A stretch of 56,052 nt of DNA from Burkholderiaceae bacterium (GCA_024637395.1 JAGXFG010000118.1:1-56052), one strand, 5' to 3'; shown: positions 9,425-20,036, numbered from the stretch's first letter. Made by a program: numbers and translations. Notes: a model not told the origin generated them from the letters alone.

Positions 9425-10479
9425 TTATTCTCCTTGGTCAGTCGTTCCAGCTCTCGCAGGCGCTGGCGCATCTGCGGCAACTGCCGCACCAGTACTCCGG
9501 ATTTTTCCCAATCGCGGTTCTCGAGCAACGGGAAGACTCCGGTATAAAAACCCGGCTTGCTGATCGAGCTCATCACCAGACTCATCGCCGAGATCACCAC
9601 ATCATCACAGATTTCGAGATGCCCGAGAATTCCCGCTCCGCCCCCGATCATGCAACGCTCGCCGATCCGGGCGCTGCCGGCCACGCCGACGCAGCCGGCG
9701 AGCGCCGAGTGGGCGCCGATGCGAACGTTATGGGCGATCTGGATCAGATTGTCGAGTTTGCAGCCATCGCCGATGACCGTGTCGTCGAGCGCCCCCCTAT
9801 CGATCGCGCAGTTGGCGCCAATTTCGACCTCATCACCGATGACGACCCCGCCCAACTGCGGGATCTTCAGCCAGCGGCCGCTTTCACGCGCAAATCCAAA
9901 GCCGTCCGATCCAATCACCGTTCCGGAATGAATGATCGCGGCGCGTCCGATCACGCAATCGCCGTAAATGGTCACGTTGGCAGCGATCCGCGAACCTGGG
10001 CCGATGATCGCCCCGGCGCCGACCACGACGCCCGGACCAATTGCGCTGCCCTCCCCGATCTCGGCACCATCCTCGATGACCGCCCGTGCGCCCACCGCCA
10101 CCCCGCCGCCCAACCTGGCGCCGGAGGCGACCGTCGCCGCCGGGTGAATCCCGCCAGAGTGGCCCCGATCGCCAGGCAGCTGGCTCTCGAACCACCGTGC
10201 CGCCTTGGCAAAGGCCAGGTATGGGTCGGCGACGATCAGGGGTTGGGACGTAGCAGGAAGGCTGGCCGCCAGAGCTTCGGTGACCAGCACCGCGCTGGCG
10301 CAAGATTGCCCGGCCAGTGCCCCGTAGCGGGAGTCGTTCAGGAAACTCAGGTCTCCAGGCTGCGCGGATTCAAGACTGGCCAGGCGGCTTATCCGGATTT
10401 CCTGGCTGCCGCGGGTGACCCTGACGCCGAGCAATTCAGCGATCTGGGCCAGGGTAACGGGCCGTTCGAGCCTGCGCAC
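9421..10479 (-). CDS. lpxD: UDP-3-O-(3-hydroxyacyl)glucosamine N-acyltransferase
   Basis: Third enzyme of lipid A synthesis, adding the N-linked 3-hydroxyacyl chain. It has 352 residues: an N-terminal uridine-binding domain (about 1-100, [11 protein letters not shown] and SFLNDSRY), a left-handed beta-helix with many V/I-G hexapeptides (about 105-300), and a C-terminal helix rich in charged residues. The catalytic His is in the IAHNVRIG segment. The start is GTG at 10479, 19 bases after skp. The order skp-lpxD-fabZ-lpxA-lpxB is the canonical one. Confidence 0.96.
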   Translation of the reverse strand: MRRLERPVTLAQIAELLGVRVTRGSQEIRISRLASLESAQPGDLSFLNDSRYGALAGQSCASAVLVTEALAASLPATSQPLIVADPYLAFAKAARWFESQLPGDRGHSGGIHPAATVASGARLGGGVAVGARAVIEDGAEIGEGSAIGPGVVVGAGAIIGPGSRIAANVTIYGDCVIGRAAIIHSGTVIGSDGFGFARESGRWLKIPQLGGVVIGDEVEIGANCAIDRGALDDTVIGDGCKLDNLIQIAHNVRIGAHSALAGCVGVAGSARIGERCMIGGGAGILGHLEICDDVVISAMSLVMSSISKPGFYTGVFPLLENRDWEKSGVLVRQLPQMRQRLRELERLTKENK

Positions 10480-10498
10480 GTTGGACGGCCCCGTAAGC

Positions 10499-11002
10499 CT
10501 ACTTCGTGTTGACGAGCGCCTTGAGGACCTTGTCGGTCAGGTCGACACGGGGGCTCGCAAAGACAACATCCTGGAATACGAAGTCGAACTTTTCCTGGTC
10601 GGCGATCTGGCGAATCGCACGGTTCGCCTTCTCGATCACGTTCGCCAGTTCCTCGTTGCGACGCTGGTTGAGATCCTCGCGGAACTCCCGCTGCTTGCGC
10701 TGCAGGTCCTTCTCGAGATCAGAAAATTCGCGCTGGCGGCGCTGGCGATCGGTTTCAGAAAGCACCGTGGCCTCGCGGTCGAGTCGCTCACCGAGCGTTT
10801 TCAGCCGCGCGGTCATCTCCTGCAATTCCTTGTCGCGTTTGCTGAATTCCTGTTCGAGGCGCTGCTGCGAAGCCTTCGCCGGCGCCGCCTCGCGCAGGAT
10901 CCTTTCCGTATTCACATAGCCCAGCCGGAGCCCGTCCTGGGCCAACACCGGCAGCGCCAACGCAACCAAAGCGACACCCAGCCATTTAGAGACATGCTTC
11001 AT
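10499..11002 (-). CDS. skp: Periplasmic chaperone Skp/OmpH family
   Basis: Trimeric periplasmic holdase that escorts unfolded outer-membrane proteins to the BAM complex. The 167-residue product has a signal peptide ending LPVLA (about 1-21). LRLGYVNTERILREA follows, then a long, highly charged coiled-coil region (about 40-130, rich in Gln, Arg and Glu), and a C-terminal return strand. I prefer the ATG at 11002 because GAGG sits eight bases upstream; an ATG at 11011 in the same frame has no spaced ribosome-binding site. It lies between bamA and lpxD, which fits its role. Confidence 0.94.
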   Translation of the reverse strand: MKHVSKWLGVALVALALPVLAQDGLRLGYVNTERILREAAPAKASQQRLEQEFSKRDKELQEMTARLKTLGERLDREATVLSETDRQRRQREFSDLEKDLQRKQREFREDLNQRRNEELANVIEKANRAIRQIADQEKFDFVFQDVVFASPRVDLTDKVLKALVNTK

Positions 11003-11091
11003 TGGTTCCATCCTCAACGAGCGCACTGCAATGGGCGGATTGTCGCACAAGGGTTGGCGAGCGCGTCATCGATCCGCCTCAAATCGATACC

Positions 11092-13452
11092 TCAGAACCC
11101 GGTGCCAACCTGGAACTGGAGACGTTGCACCCGATCCTCGGGCTTGCGCCTCAGCGGAAAGCCATAACTGAATTTCATCGGTCCGATCGGCGAAATCCAG
11201 GTCAGACCAAATCCGGCCGAATAGCGCAATTCAGACAGCTCGATTGCGCCCACCGGAAACACGTTGCCGGCATCGAAGAAAAAGAAACTGCGGAAGCTAC
11301 GATCGTTGCCGCTGCCAAAAATCGGCAGGCTGACCTCGGCGCTGCCAATCATCTTGGTCTGTCCGCCCAGGGGCGTGTTCGCCACCGGATCGACTCCCGG
11401 CCCGAGCGAACTGGTCTCATAGCCACGCACCGAGCCGATCCCGCCAGCGTAGTAGTTCTTGAAGGTCGGGTACTGGGTGCTGCCGAATGCCCTGCCGTAG
11501 CCAAAGTCGCCGAACAGTCCCAGCGTAACGTCCTTGGTCAGCGGCTGGTACCACTGGTGCTGGTAGCCCAGGCGGTAGTAGCGCAGATCGCCCACCGGCA
11601 GGGTTACTTCCAGCGTCGCTACCTGGAAGCGGCCACGATTGGGCATGATGGGGCTGTCGCGCTGGTCACGGCTCCAGGAAAGGTTACCGAGCAGCGAGTT
11701 CGACGAAGCTCCGTATCCCGGTTCCAGCAGCTCGCCGGTGACCGGGTCATAGACACCATTTACGTACTGGATGTAGCGCTCCGGCGCATTCGGTCCGAGG
11801 TCCACCCGGCTGTTCTCGGCGGTGACTCCCATCGACACCCGGTCAACCTCGGTGTAGGGGATTCCGAACCTCATTCCGAAGCCGGTCGTCCGCAGCTGGT
11901 AATCGCCCAGCGAAAGTTCGTTGCCGTCGAAGGTCCGGGTATAGAGCTCCACCGTGCGGCTGACGCCATCGGCGGTGTAGTACGGATCGGTGTAGGACAG
12001 CGCCAGGGTGCGGGAAACCCGGCTGGTATTCACGGTAAGCGCAAACGCCTTGCCAGTGCCGAGGAAGTTCTGCTGGTTGATCGAGGCCGACAGGATCAGC
12101 TTGTCGGCGGTCGAAAACCCGAAACCAAGGCTCAGGTTGCCGGTGCGCTGCTCGGTAACCGTGACGCTGAGGTCAACCTGGTCGGAAGCTCCCGGCACCG
12201 GAGTCGGCTCGACTCGCACGTCGGTGAAGTATCCCAGCCGTTCCACCCTGACCCGCGAGAGGCGAATCTTTTCAGCGTCGTACCAGGCGTTCTCGTACTG
12301 CCGCAACTCCCGCCTGATGACGACGTCGCGGGTAGTGATGTTGCCGCTGATGTTGATGCGCCGCACGTAGACCCGCGGACCGGGATCGACGACCAGCTGG
12401 AAGGCGACCTCGCGCTTGTCGCGGTCGATGTTGGGCACCGTCGAGATGTTCGCGAACGCGTAGCCCAATTCTCCGAGCCGATCGGTCATTCGCTTGGTCG
12501 AATCGTTGAGCTTGCCACCCGAGTAGGTGTCGCCGGGCTTCATGGTGAACAGCGCCTTGAGTTCCGGCTCACGCCCGAGCAGATCGCCGCCCAGGGTGAC
12601 ACCCGCGAAGCGGAAGATTTCTCCCTCCTTCACGACCAGGGTGAGGTGCACGTCCTCCTTGCCGGGAGAGATCGACACCTGGGTCGACTCGATCGAGAAT
12701 TCCAGATAGCCGCGGTCGAGATAATACGAGCGCAGCGTCTCGATATCGGCCGCGAGCTTTTCGCGGGCGTACTGATCGTTCTTCGTATACCAGGACAACC
12801 AGGTCGGCGTCGACAGCGACATCTGGTTGAGCAATTCCTTTTCGCTGAACGCCCGGTTACCGACAATGCTGATATCGGTGATTCGTGCCGTCTCGCCCTC
12901 GTCCACCGCCAGCACCAGACCGACCCGGTTGCGCGGCAGCGGGGTCACGGTCGTGGTAATGCGCACCGCATACTTGCCCCGCGACAGATACTGGCGCTTG
13001 AGCTCCTGCTCGGAACGCTCGAGCAGCCCGCGATCGAAGATCCGCGCCTCTCCCAGCCCGCTGTCGCGCAGTACCTTGATCACGGCCTCGCGCTCGAACT
13101 CCTTGGTTCCGGTGACGTCGACCGAGGCGATCGCCGGGCGCTCCTCCACATAGACCACCAGCACGGTACCGTCGACCTCCAGGCGCACATCCCTGAAGAA
13201 GCCGGTTGCGAACAGGGCGCGCACCGCTTCGTCGGACTGCTCCTGGGTGAAACGCTCTCCCACCTTGACCGGCAGGTAGTTGAAGACCGTCCCCGGCTCG
13301 GTCCGCTGGGCGCCTTCGATGCGAATGTCACTGACCGTAAAAGGCTCAAACGCCCAGGCCGCATGCATCATCATCAGTGCCGTGAGCACGGCCACCAGCG
13401 GTTTGATTGCGAAGCGCAGCGCGCCACGCGGATATGGTCTGGATAGTGTCAT
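11092..13452 (-). CDS. bamA: Outer membrane protein assembly factor BamA
   Basis: Omp85-family core of the BAM machine that folds beta-barrels into the outer membrane. The product of about 786 residues has a signal peptide ending HAAWA (about 34). Five POTRA domains follow (about 35-435, starting FTVSDIRIEG), then a 16-strand barrel with the lid-loop VRGY motif (about 675-678). The C-terminus ends in Phe (VGTGF), the expected beta-signal. The start at 13452 lies seven bases after rseP; an extension to 13482 runs into rseP. The 89-base gap to skp shows nothing striking. Confidence 0.97.
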   Translation of the reverse strand: MTLSRPYPRGALRFAIKPLVAVLTALMMMHAAWAFEPFTVSDIRIEGAQRTEPGTVFNYLPVKVGERFTQEQSDEAVRALFATGFFRDVRLEVDGTVLVVYVEERPAIASVDVTGTKEFEREAVIKVLRDSGLGEARIFDRGLLERSEQELKRQYLSRGKYAVRITTTVTPLPRNRVGLVLAVDEGETARITDISIVGNRAFSEKELLNQMSLSTPTWLSWYTKNDQYAREKLAADIETLRSYYLDRGYLEFSIESTQVSISPGKEDVHLTLVVKEGEIFRFAGVTLGGDLLGREPELKALFTMKPGDTYSGGKLNDSTKRMTDRLGELGYAFANISTVPNIDRDKREVAFQLVVDPGPRVYVRRINISGNITTRDVVIRRELRQYENAWYDAEKIRLSRVRVERLGYFTDVRVEPTPVPGASDQVDLSVTVTEQRTGNLSLGFGFSTADKLILSASINQQNFLGTGKAFALTVNTSRVSRTLALSYTDPYYTADGVSRTVELYTRTFDGNELSLGDYQLRTTGFGMRFGIPYTEVDRVSMGVTAENSRVDLGPNAPERYIQYVNGVYDPVTGELLEPGYGASSNSLLGNLSWSRDQRDSPIMPNRGRFQVATLEVTLPVGDLRYYRLGYQHQWYQPLTKDVTLGLFGDFGYGRAFGSTQYPTFKNYYAGGIGSVRGYETSSLGPGVDPVANTPLGGQTKMIGSAEVSLPIFGSGNDRSFRSFFFFDAGNVFPVGAIELSELRYSAGFGLTWISPIGPMKFSYGFPLRRKPEDRVQRLQFQVGTGF

Positions 13453-13459
13453 CGGTGGT

Positions 13460-14815
13460 TCAGGGCCCGAGCAGGCGGACAAAGTCGTTGAACAGGGCCA
13501 CGGTCATCAAAAGTACGATGAAGCCGACTCCGGCCTTCTGCGTGATCTCGATAAAGCGCTCCGAAAGCGGTCGCCGCCGGAGCCCTTCGAGTGCGTAATA
13601 TACCAAATGCCCCCCGTCGAGAACCGGGACCGGCAGCAGATTGAGGACCCCGAGGCTGATGCTGACCAGCGCCAGGAAATTGGCGTAGGCCTGCCAGCCA
13701 ATGCGGGCGGTACGTCCGGCCAGACCGGCGATCGTGACCGGCCCGCTGAGGTTACGCATCGACAACTCGCCCACGATCATCTTGCCAAACATGCGCAGCG
13801 AGAACCAGGACATCTCCCAAGTCTTGCGGGCGCCCTCGCCAACTGCCGCCAGCGGACCATAGCGCACGGTCTGCATCAACAGCCGTTCCTGCAAGACGGC
13901 GCCGATCCGGCCAACCTGCTCACTGGCGGCACCGGCTGGCTCAGCTGCGAGCGTGTCGACCGGAACCGCAATCGTCAGCTCGGCGCCCTGGCGCAGAACC
14001 CGAAATTCGAGCACTTGCCCGGCATTGGCACGCACCAATTCGACCAGGTCCCGGCTACCCGTTGCACTGCGGCCATTGATCGCCAGCACCTCGTCGCCTT
14101 CCTGCAACCCCGCGCGCTGGGCGGCTGCCTGGGGCGTGAGCGGACCGAGGATGACCCTGCCGGGCGCCAGCTCGAGACCCAGAGTCGGCAGGAAATTGCG
14201 TTCGGCCTCATCCTCGGGCAAGTCGCCCAGCGCCATGGTCAGGGTGCGGCGTGCACCGCCGCGTTGGACCTCCAGGTCCACCTGGCCGTGCTCCAGGACC
14301 GGTTCGATCAGACGCAGCCGCAATTCGTGCCAGGAGGCGATCGGGCTCCCGTCAACGCCGACAATCCGGTCGAAGGCTTCCAGTCCGGCCTTGGCCGCGG
14401 CACTCGCTGCCGGCGGTGCTCCGACTACCGGCGCGGGCTCCTCGGTGCCGACGAACCCGAGCAGCGCGTATAGCGCGATCGCCAGCAGAAAATTTGCTGC
14501 CGGCCCGGCAATTACCACGAACGAACGCGCCCACAGCGACTGGCGGTTAAAGGCCCGCCCCAGATCGGCGGGGTCGATCGTTTCCGTCTGGTCGCGCTCG
14601 TCGAGCATCTTGACGTAGCCGCCGAGCGGCACGGCCCCGATCGCCCACTCGGTCCGGTCGGCGCCAACCCGCCAGCGCAGGAGCGGCTTGCCAAACCCGA
14701 TCGAGAACCGCAGCACCTTGACCCCACAGCGCCGCGCCGCCAGGTAGTGCCCCAATTCGTGAACGAAGATCAGCAGCGTCAGCGCCACCAGAAATGCGAT
14801 GATCGTTCCCACCAT
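13460..14815 (-). CDS. rseP: RIP metalloprotease RseP (site-2 protease)
   Basis: Inner-membrane zinc protease that cleaves anti-sigma factors and leftover signal peptides within the membrane. It has 451 residues. The zinc motif HELGH is at 19-23 in the first membrane helix. Two PDZ-like domains follow in the periplasm (around 115-190 and 210-300). The third zinc ligand is in PVPVLDGGHLVYY near the C-terminus. It starts two bases after the dxr stop. Its position between dxr and bamA matches the conserved cluster and fits envelope-stress control of BAM function. Confidence 0.96.
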   Translation of the reverse strand: MVGTIIAFLVALTLLIFVHELGHYLAARRCGVKVLRFSIGFGKPLLRWRVGADRTEWAIGAVPLGGYVKMLDERDQTETIDPADLGRAFNRQSLWARSFVVIAGPAANFLLAIALYALLGFVGTEEPAPVVGAPPAASAAAKAGLEAFDRIVGVDGSPIASWHELRLRLIEPVLEHGQVDLEVQRGGARRTLTMALGDLPEDEAERNFLPTLGLELAPGRVILGPLTPQAAAQRAGLQEGDEVLAINGRSATGSRDLVELVRANAGQVLEFRVLRQGAELTIAVPVDTLAAEPAGAASEQVGRIGAVLQERLLMQTVRYGPLAAVGEGARKTWEMSWFSLRMFGKMIVGELSMRNLSGPVTIAGLAGRTARIGWQAYANFLALVSISLGVLNLLPVPVLDGGHLVYYALEGLRRRPLSERFIEITQKAGVGFIVLLMTVALFNDFVRLLGP

Positions 14816-14817
14816 GC

Positions 14818-16023
14818 TCAGTGGCCCCTTTCCATAACCAGTTGTTCGGCCAGGGCGCGGGCCTCGGCGTCGAGTTCGAGCACCGCGCCAATACTGGCGC
14901 CAGCGGCGCCCTGGCCAATCCGGGCCAGAACCTCGGCATTGAGTGCGTCGATCGCGGTGAAACCGATCCTTCCCGACAGGAATGCCGCCACCGCGATCTC
15001 ATTGGCCGCATTGAGCATGCACGGCGCCCGCCCGCCGGCGCCGAGCACCTCGAGCGCCAGGCGCAGGCAGGGGAAACGCTCCAGGTCCGGATCCTCGAAG
15101 GAGAGCGTACTGATCTTGGCCAGTGACAACGGCTCGACGCCGCTGGCGATGCGCTGCGGATGGGCTAGCGCGTGCGCGATCGGGGTGCGCATGTCGGGAT
15201 TGCCAAGTTGGGCGAGCATCGAACCGTCATCATATTCGACCAGCGAGTGCACGATGCTTTGTGGATGGACCAGCACCTCCAGTGAAGATGCCGCGACTCC
15301 AAAGAGGTAGTGTGCCTCGATAAGCTCCAGCCCTTTGTTCATCATGGTTGCTGAGTCGACCGAGATCTTGCGCCCCATCGACCAGTTGGGATGGGCGCAG
15401 GCTTGCTCGGGAGTGACTGTGGACATCTGCGCCCGGGTCAGGCGCAGGAACGGGCCACCGGAAGCAGTGAGCAGTATGCGCCGGACGCCGAGCCCGACGC
15501 GGCCACCAGGAGGCAGGCACTGGAATACGGCATTGTGTTCACTGTCGATCGGCAACACCTCCGCCTTGCCGTCGCTGCAGGCGGCGCCAAACACCTCGCC
15601 CGCCATCACCAGCGCTTCCTTGTTGGCCAGCAGAATCCGCTTGCCGGCCCGGGCGGCGGCCAGCGTTGGCTCGAGACCCGCGGCGCCGACAATCGCAGCC
15701 ATTACGGTGTCGACCTGGGGATCGGTGGCAGCCCGCTCGAGGGCCTGGCGATCACAACCGATCTCGATCGGATGCGTAACCCCCAGAGCCGCCAGCGCGG
15801 TCCGCAGCTGCGCGACCGCCGCGGAGTCGGCGACCACCACCTGGCGCGGCGCAAACCGCGCGCACTGGCGCGCCAGCAGATCGATCTGGCGGTGTCCGGT
15901 GAGCGCGAAGACCCGGTAGCGCTCGGGGTGCAAGGCGATCACTTCCAGGGTGCTGCGGCCGATCGATCCGGTCGCGCCGAGCACGGTTACCCACTGCAGC
16001 CCGCCGGCGGTTGTGGCGGTCAT
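14818..16023 (-). CDS. dxr: 1-deoxy-D-xylulose 5-phosphate reductoisomerase
   Basis: Second enzyme of the MEP isoprenoid pathway, converting DXP to MEP with NADPH. It has 401 residues. The NADPH loop is [11 protein letters not shown] (14-24). The metal and substrate region includes [14 protein letters not shown], and the catalytic loop is [20 protein letters not shown]. The ATG overlaps the cdsA stop as ATGA. It supplies isoprenoid precursors used by the neighbouring undecaprenyl diphosphate synthase. Confidence 0.97.
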   Translation of the reverse strand: MTATTAGGLQWVTVLGATGSIGRSTLEVIALHPERYRVFALTGHRQIDLLARQCARFAPRQVVVADSAAVAQLRTALAALGVTHPIEIGCDRQALERAATDPQVDTVMAAIVGAAGLEPTLAAARAGKRILLANKEALVMAGEVFGAACSDGKAEVLPIDSEHNAVFQCLPPGGRVGLGVRRILLTASGGPFLRLTRAQMSTVTPEQACAHPNWSMGRKISVDSATMMNKGLELIEAHYLFGVAASSLEVLVHPQSIVHSLVEYDDGSMLAQLGNPDMRTPIAHALAHPQRIASGVEPLSLAKISTLSFEDPDLERFPCLRLALEVLGAGGRAPCMLNAANEIAVAAFLSGRIGFTAIDALNAEVLARIGQGAAGASIGAVLELDAEARALAEQLVMERGH

Positions 16024-16841
16024 CGCAGCAGGGCCTGGAGCAGGATTACGGCGGGCATGGTCGGTATCAGGGCGTCCACCCGGTCGAGCACTCCGCCGTG
16101 GCCGGGCAGGATCAGGCCGCTGTCCTTGACCCCGGCACGGCGTTTGAGCAGCGATTCATGGAGGTCGCCCACCACCGACAGGCCGGCGAGCCCCACCAGC
16201 ACCACGACCGCCGGCGCGACCCCCAGCCGGGAAACCAGCAGGCCGGGCAGGGTCGCGTCAAACCCCGGCATGGTGGCGGCCAGCACCCCCAGCCCGGCTA
16301 CCGCCAGAGCCCCGCCGATTGCCCCCTCCCAGCTCTTGCCCGGGCTGATCGATGGCGCCAGTTTGCGCCGTCCAAACGCACGGCCGAAAAAATAGGCCCC
16401 GATATCGGCAATCCAGACTATCGCCATCGCGACGAAGAGCGCGACACCGCCCTGGAGGCGCAACTCCAGCAACGAACTCCAGCAGGCGAGCAGCAGGAGG
16501 AATGCCACCGGCCAGCCACCGCTGCCAATCTTCTGTCCGGCAAGACGCAAGGGCGCGACCCCGAGCCACCAGAGGACGGCGGCGGCAGCCAGGACAGTAC
16601 TGGCGAGCGGCGCCGGAGCAAGCCCGAAGACGGCGAGCCAGCCCAGCGCCAGGACAGTGAAGGCGGCTGCCGCCCACAGCCGGGCGCCGCGCGCCTGTCC
16701 GATCAGCCCGCCCCATTCGTGCAGGGCGACCGCCACGGCCGCGATCGTGAGCAAGGCCCACGCCAGCGGGGGTAGAACGAAAATTGCCGGGGCAAAAACT
16801 GCCAGCAGCACCAGCGCGGTCAGGATCCGCGTGTGCAACAT
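16020..16841 (-). CDS. cdsA: Phosphatidate cytidylyltransferase (CDP-diglyceride synthase)
   Basis: Integral membrane enzyme making CDP-diacylglycerol for phospholipid synthesis. It has 273 residues and about eight hydrophobic segments. The C-terminal family signature is clear: [20 protein letters not shown] followed by [14 protein letters not shown], with the acidic residues that bind metal. The [12 protein letters not shown] motif precedes it. The start overlaps the uppS stop by one base and the stop overlaps the dxr start by four. Confidence 0.95.
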   Translation of the reverse strand: MLHTRILTALVLLAVFAPAIFVLPPLAWALLTIAAVAVALHEWGGLIGQARGARLWAAAAFTVLALGWLAVFGLAPAPLASTVLAAAAVLWWLGVAPLRLAGQKIGSGGWPVAFLLLLACWSSLLELRLQGGVALFVAMAIVWIADIGAYFFGRAFGRRKLAPSISPGKSWEGAIGGALAVAGLGVLAATMPGFDATLPGLLVSRLGVAPAVVVLVGLAGLSVVGDLHESLLKRRAGVKDSGLILPGHGGVLDRVDALIPTMPAVILLQALLR

Positions 16842-17602
16842 CAGCCGGCCGCAAGCTGGGCGCTGGTGCGCCCGAAGCGGCGCTCGCGCCGGCGATACGA
16901 TTCGAAGGCTGCCTCAAGCGCCGCTTCGTCGAAATCGGGCCAGAACGTATCGGTGAAATAGAGCTCCGTGTAAGCCAGATGCCAGAGCAGGAAGTTGCTG
17001 ATCCGCTGCTCACCGCCGGTGCGAATGAACAATTCCGGTTCAGGCGCATCACCAATCGCAAGATAGGGGGCAAAATCCGCCTCCCCGATGCTCTCGGGGG
17101 CAGCGGCGAGCTCCGGCCTTTCGCGCAGCATGCGCCTGAGCGCCTGCATCAAGTCCCAGCGCCCACCATAGTTGACCGCGATGGTGAGGGTCATGCCGGT
17201 GTTGCCGGCGGTGCGCTCCTGGGAGCTGGCGATCAACTTCTGCAGGTGGGCGTCGAACGCGGTCAGATCTCCGATCATGCACAACCGGATGTTGTTGCGG
17301 TGGAGCTTGTCGACTTCCTTGGAGAGCGCGTTCAGGAACAGCTTCATAAGCACCGAGACCTCTTCGGCCGGCCGGCGCCAATTCTCGGAACTGAAGGCAA
17401 ACAGGGTCAGGTACTCGACGCCGCGACGCGCACAGGCCTCGACCGTCGTGCGCACCGCCTCGACCCCGCGAGCATGTCCCGCCACCCGCGGCAACAGCCG
17501 CCTGGTAGCCCAGCGCCCGTTGCCGTCAAGAATGATCGCGACGTGACGCGGCACTGCCCCGGTCGGGGTAATTGCGGTGGTCGTGCTGACGTACTCGGCC
17601 AT
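16841..17602 (-). CDS. uppS: Undecaprenyl diphosphate synthase (cis-prenyltransferase)
   Basis: Makes the C55 carrier lipid for peptidoglycan and O-antigen. About 253 residues. It has [13 protein letters not shown] near the N-terminus with the catalytic Asp, FSSENWRRP in the middle, and [19 protein letters not shown] toward the end. I chose the ATG at 17602, five bases after frr. A TTG at 17611 in the same frame overlaps the frr stop (TTGA) and is a possible coupled start, since neither site has a strong ribosome-binding site. Confidence 0.95.
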   Translation of the reverse strand: MAEYVSTTTAITPTGAVPRHVAIILDGNGRWATRRLLPRVAGHARGVEAVRTTVEACARRGVEYLTLFAFSSENWRRPAEEVSVLMKLFLNALSKEVDKLHRNNIRLCMIGDLTAFDAHLQKLIASSQERTAGNTGMTLTIAVNYGGRWDLMQALRRMLRERPELAAAPESIGEADFAPYLAIGDAPEPELFIRTGGEQRISNFLLWHLAYTELYFTDTFWPDFDEAALEAAFESYRRRERRFGRTSAQLAAG

Positions 17603-17607
17603 CTTGG

Positions 17608-18168
17608 TCAAACCGTCAGGATTTCCTGTTCCTTGGCCGCCAGAACCTTGTCGACTTCAGCGACGAACCGGTCGGTGATCTTCTGGACGTCGTCCTGCCA
17701 ACGCCGCTCGTCGTCCTCCGAGATTTCCTTGTCCTTGAGCATCCTCTTGAGGTGCTCGATGGCGTCACGGCGCACATTGCGCACTGCCACCTTGGTGTGC
17801 TCGCCCTCGTTGCGGGCGACCTTGGTCAACTCGCGCCGGCGCTCCTCCGACAGGGACGGCAGCGGCACCCTGATCAGTTCCCCCATCGTCGAAGGATTCA
17901 GCCCCAGGTCGGATTCCCTGATGGCCCGGTCGACGACTCCGACCATCTTCTTCTCCCAGGGCGAGACCCCCAGGGTGCGGGCATCGATCACGGTGACATT
18001 GGCGACCTGGCTGATCGGCACGCTCGAACCGTAGTAGTCGACGTGGACATGGTCCAGCAACCCCGGAACGGCACGGCCGGTGCGAATCTTGCTCAGGCTG
18101 GCGTGCAGTGCCTCGAGCGACTTCTCCATCTTGTCTTCGGCAACCTGGTAAATCGTATCTGCACTCAT
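17608..18168 (-). CDS. frr: Ribosome recycling factor
   Basis: Splits post-termination ribosomes together with EF-G. The 186-residue length is exact for the family. The sequence includes [44 protein letters not shown] and a VRNVRRDA segment. GGAGAA lies eight bases upstream of the ATG. It follows pyrH by 35 bases, in the conserved rpsB-tsf-pyrH-frr order. Confidence 0.98.
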   Translation of the reverse strand: MSADTIYQVAEDKMEKSLEALHASLSKIRTGRAVPGLLDHVHVDYYGSSVPISQVANVTVIDARTLGVSPWEKKMVGVVDRAIRESDLGLNPSTMGELIRVPLPSLSEERRRELTKVARNEGEHTKVAVRNVRRDAIEHLKRMLKDKEISEDDERRWQDDVQKITDRFVAEVDKVLAAKEQEILTV

Positions 18169-18203
18169 GTTTTCTCCTTCTTGCGCTTTGGCTCTCCGGT
18201 TGT

Positions 18204-18959
18204 TCAGAGATGGACCAGGGTGCCTTCATCCTCTCCGGTAATCACCCGGAACAAAGCATTCTCGTTGCGAATCGAAAAGACCTTGACTGGCAGGCCCTGA
18301 TCACGGCACAGCGCCAGGGCGGTAGCGTCCATCACGCGCAAGTTGCGGCTGATCGCATCGTCGAAACTGATTCGGGAATAGCGCGTGGCGGTCGGATCCT
18401 TCTTGGGATCGGCCGAATATACGCCGTCGACCATGGTCGCCTTGAGCACGATCTCGGCACCAACCTCGGCGCCGCGCAGCGCCGCCGCGGTGTCGGTCGT
18501 GAAAAACGGATTGCCGGTGCCGGCGGCAAATATGACCACCTTGTTCTCTTCAAGGTAGCGCAACGCCTTGGGACGGATGTAGGGCTCGACCACCTGCTCG
18601 ATCTTGAGCGCCGACTGCACCCGGGCCTCGACCCCGCCTTGGCGCAAGGCATCCTGCAGCGCGAGGGCGTTCATGACCGTCGCGAGCATTCCCATGTAGT
18701 CGGCGGTCGCGCGATCCATCGCCGCCGCCCCTGGCGCCACGCCCCGGAAAATGTTGCCGCCGCCAATCACTATCGCCAGCTGCACGCCCAGTCCACAGAC
18801 CTGGGCGATCTCGCGCACCATGCGCTCGATAGTGCCGCGATTGATGCCATAGCTGTCCGTTCCCATCAGGGCTTCGCCGGAAAGCTTGAGCAGCACGCGA
18901 CGGTAGACGCTGCGTGCTGGTGTGGAACGGACCTGCTCGAGTGCCGTTTCTGGGTTCAC
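18204..18959 (-). CDS. pyrH: UMP kinase
   Basis: Bacterial UMP kinase of the amino-acid kinase fold, making UDP for nucleotide and cell-wall synthesis. The N-terminal [11 protein letters not shown], the [11 protein letters not shown] loop, [18 protein letters not shown] and [12 protein letters not shown] are all diagnostic. I chose GTG at 18959 because GGAG lies five bases upstream; this gives 251 residues, slightly longer than the usual 240. The open frame continues upstream to 19196 but runs into tsf, so that part is rejected. Confidence 0.96.
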   Translation of the reverse strand: MNPETALEQVRSTPARSVYRRVLLKLSGEALMGTDSYGINRGTIERMVREIAQVCGLGVQLAIVIGGGNIFRGVAPGAAAMDRATADYMGMLATVMNALALQDALRQGGVEARVQSALKIEQVVEPYIRPKALRYLEENKVVIFAAGTGNPFFTTDTAAALRGAEVGAEIVLKATMVDGVYSADPKKDPTATRYSRISFDDAISRNLRVMDATALALCRDQGLPVKVFSIRNENALFRVITGEDEGTLVHL

Positions 18960-18988
18960 ATTCGCTCCGCTTAGCAATGCCGATGGAC

Positions 18989-19017
18989 GGAGCGCATTAT
19001 CCGCGCTTTTGCGCTCC
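18989..19017 (-). other. Nested hairpin in the tsf-pyrH intergenic gap
   Basis: GGAGCGC (18989-18995) can pair with GCGCTCC (19011-19017). Inside it a tighter GCGC-TTTT-GCGC hairpin (19003-19014) is an alternative. There is no T-tract on the minus side, so this is not an intrinsic terminator. It could be a processing or stability element between the highly expressed tsf and the moderately expressed pyrH. This is inference from shape only. Confidence 0.4.
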
Positions 19018-19038
19018 CCCGTTTTACTTCTGGCCGGA

Positions 19039-19926
19039 TCAGCGTCCAGCCGCGGCAGCCTGGGCGGCGACTTCGGCGGCGAAGTCGTTCTCCCGTTTGG
19101 CCAGGCCCTCACCCACCACGTAGAGGGTGAATGAACTGACCTTGGCTCCCTTGGACTTGAGCAACTGCTCAACGCTGAGCTTGTCGTCCTTGACAAAAGC
19201 CTGCCCCAGCAACGTCACTTCCTTAAGGTACTTCTGGACCGAGCCTTCGACCATTTTCGCGACGATCTCGGGCGGTTTGCCGGATTCCGCAGCCTTTTGC
19301 TGGGCGATCGAACGCTCGCGCTCGACATCGGCGGCCGACACCCCATCGGCAGTCACCGCCCGCGGCTTGCTCGCAGCGATCTGCATCGCCAGGTCACGAC
19401 CGAGTTCGTCGTCACCACCGACCAGGTCGACCGCGACCCCGATCTTGGCGCCGCCGTGGATGTACTGCGACAGTTCTCCCTCGGCCACGATCCGCTCGAA
19501 ACGCCGGATCGAGACATTCTCGCCAATCTTGCCGATCAGTGCCGTGCGCACCGCTTCGACGGAGTTGCCATCGATCTGCAGTGCCGACAAAGCGGCCGCG
19601 TCGGCCGGGTCGTTGCTGACGACCAGGTCGGCCAGTGCGGCGGCAAAGGCGATGAACTCGTCATTCTTCGCCACGAAGTCAGTCTCGCAGTTGAGTTCGA
19701 GGATTGCGCCGAGCTTGCGATCGGCAGCGATCTTGATCGCCACCACGCCCTCGGCCGTGATACGGCTGGCAGCCTTGCCAGCCTTGGTGCCCAGACGGAC
19801 TCGCAACAACTCCTCGGCGCGGTCCAGGTCGCCCTCGGCTTCCGTCAGCGCGCGCTTGCATTCCATCATCGGCGCATCGGTCTTCTCGCGCAGTTCCTTG
19901 ACCAGTGCCGCGGTTATTGCCGCCAT
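19039..19926 (-). CDS. tsf: Elongation factor Ts
   Basis: Nucleotide exchange factor for EF-Tu. It has 295 residues: an N-terminal UBA-like domain ([20 protein letters not shown], 7-26), the [12 protein letters not shown] contact motif and a coiled-coil/dimerisation region, ending in an Ala-rich tail. GGGAG lies seven bases before the ATG. It follows rpsB with a terminator-like hairpin between them, which would let the cell make S2 and EF-Ts at different levels. Confidence 0.98.
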   Translation of the reverse strand: MAAITAALVKELREKTDAPMMECKRALTEAEGDLDRAEELLRVRLGTKAGKAASRITAEGVVAIKIAADRKLGAILELNCETDFVAKNDEFIAFAAALADLVVSNDPADAAALSALQIDGNSVEAVRTALIGKIGENVSIRRFERIVAEGELSQYIHGGAKIGVAVDLVGGDDELGRDLAMQIAASKPRAVTADGVSAADVERERSIAQQKAAESGKPPEIVAKMVEGSVQKYLKEVTLLGQAFVKDDKLSVEQLLKSKGAKVSSFTLYVVGEGLAKRENDFAAEVAAQAAAAGR

Positions 19927-19977
19927 GTTCGTATCTCCCAGAATGCTCTGGCCGCACCCCTGGCGCGACCAACTCGT

Positions 19978-20001
19978 AAAAAGGGGCTGTCACGCAGCCC
20001 C
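19978..20001 (-). terminator. Intrinsic terminator/attenuator between rpsB and tsf
   Basis: A 7-bp GC-rich stem GGGGCTG (19983-19989) / CAGCCCC (19995-20001) with a TCACG loop is followed, on the minus strand, by five T residues (19978-19982). It lies 35 bases past the rpsB stop and 51 bases before tsf. The short T-tract suggests partial read-through, so it is better called an attenuator than a full stop. Downstream genes may also have their own promoter, but I see no convincing one. Confidence 0.75.
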
Positions 20002-20036
20002 GGATGTTAAGCCCAGAGGCTGCTCGGCCCCGGTGC

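Noticed and set aside
11002-13446. Antisense open frame of 814 codons over bamA
   Set aside because: bamA is certain from POTRA domains, VRGY and terminal Phe; the antisense product has no motif.
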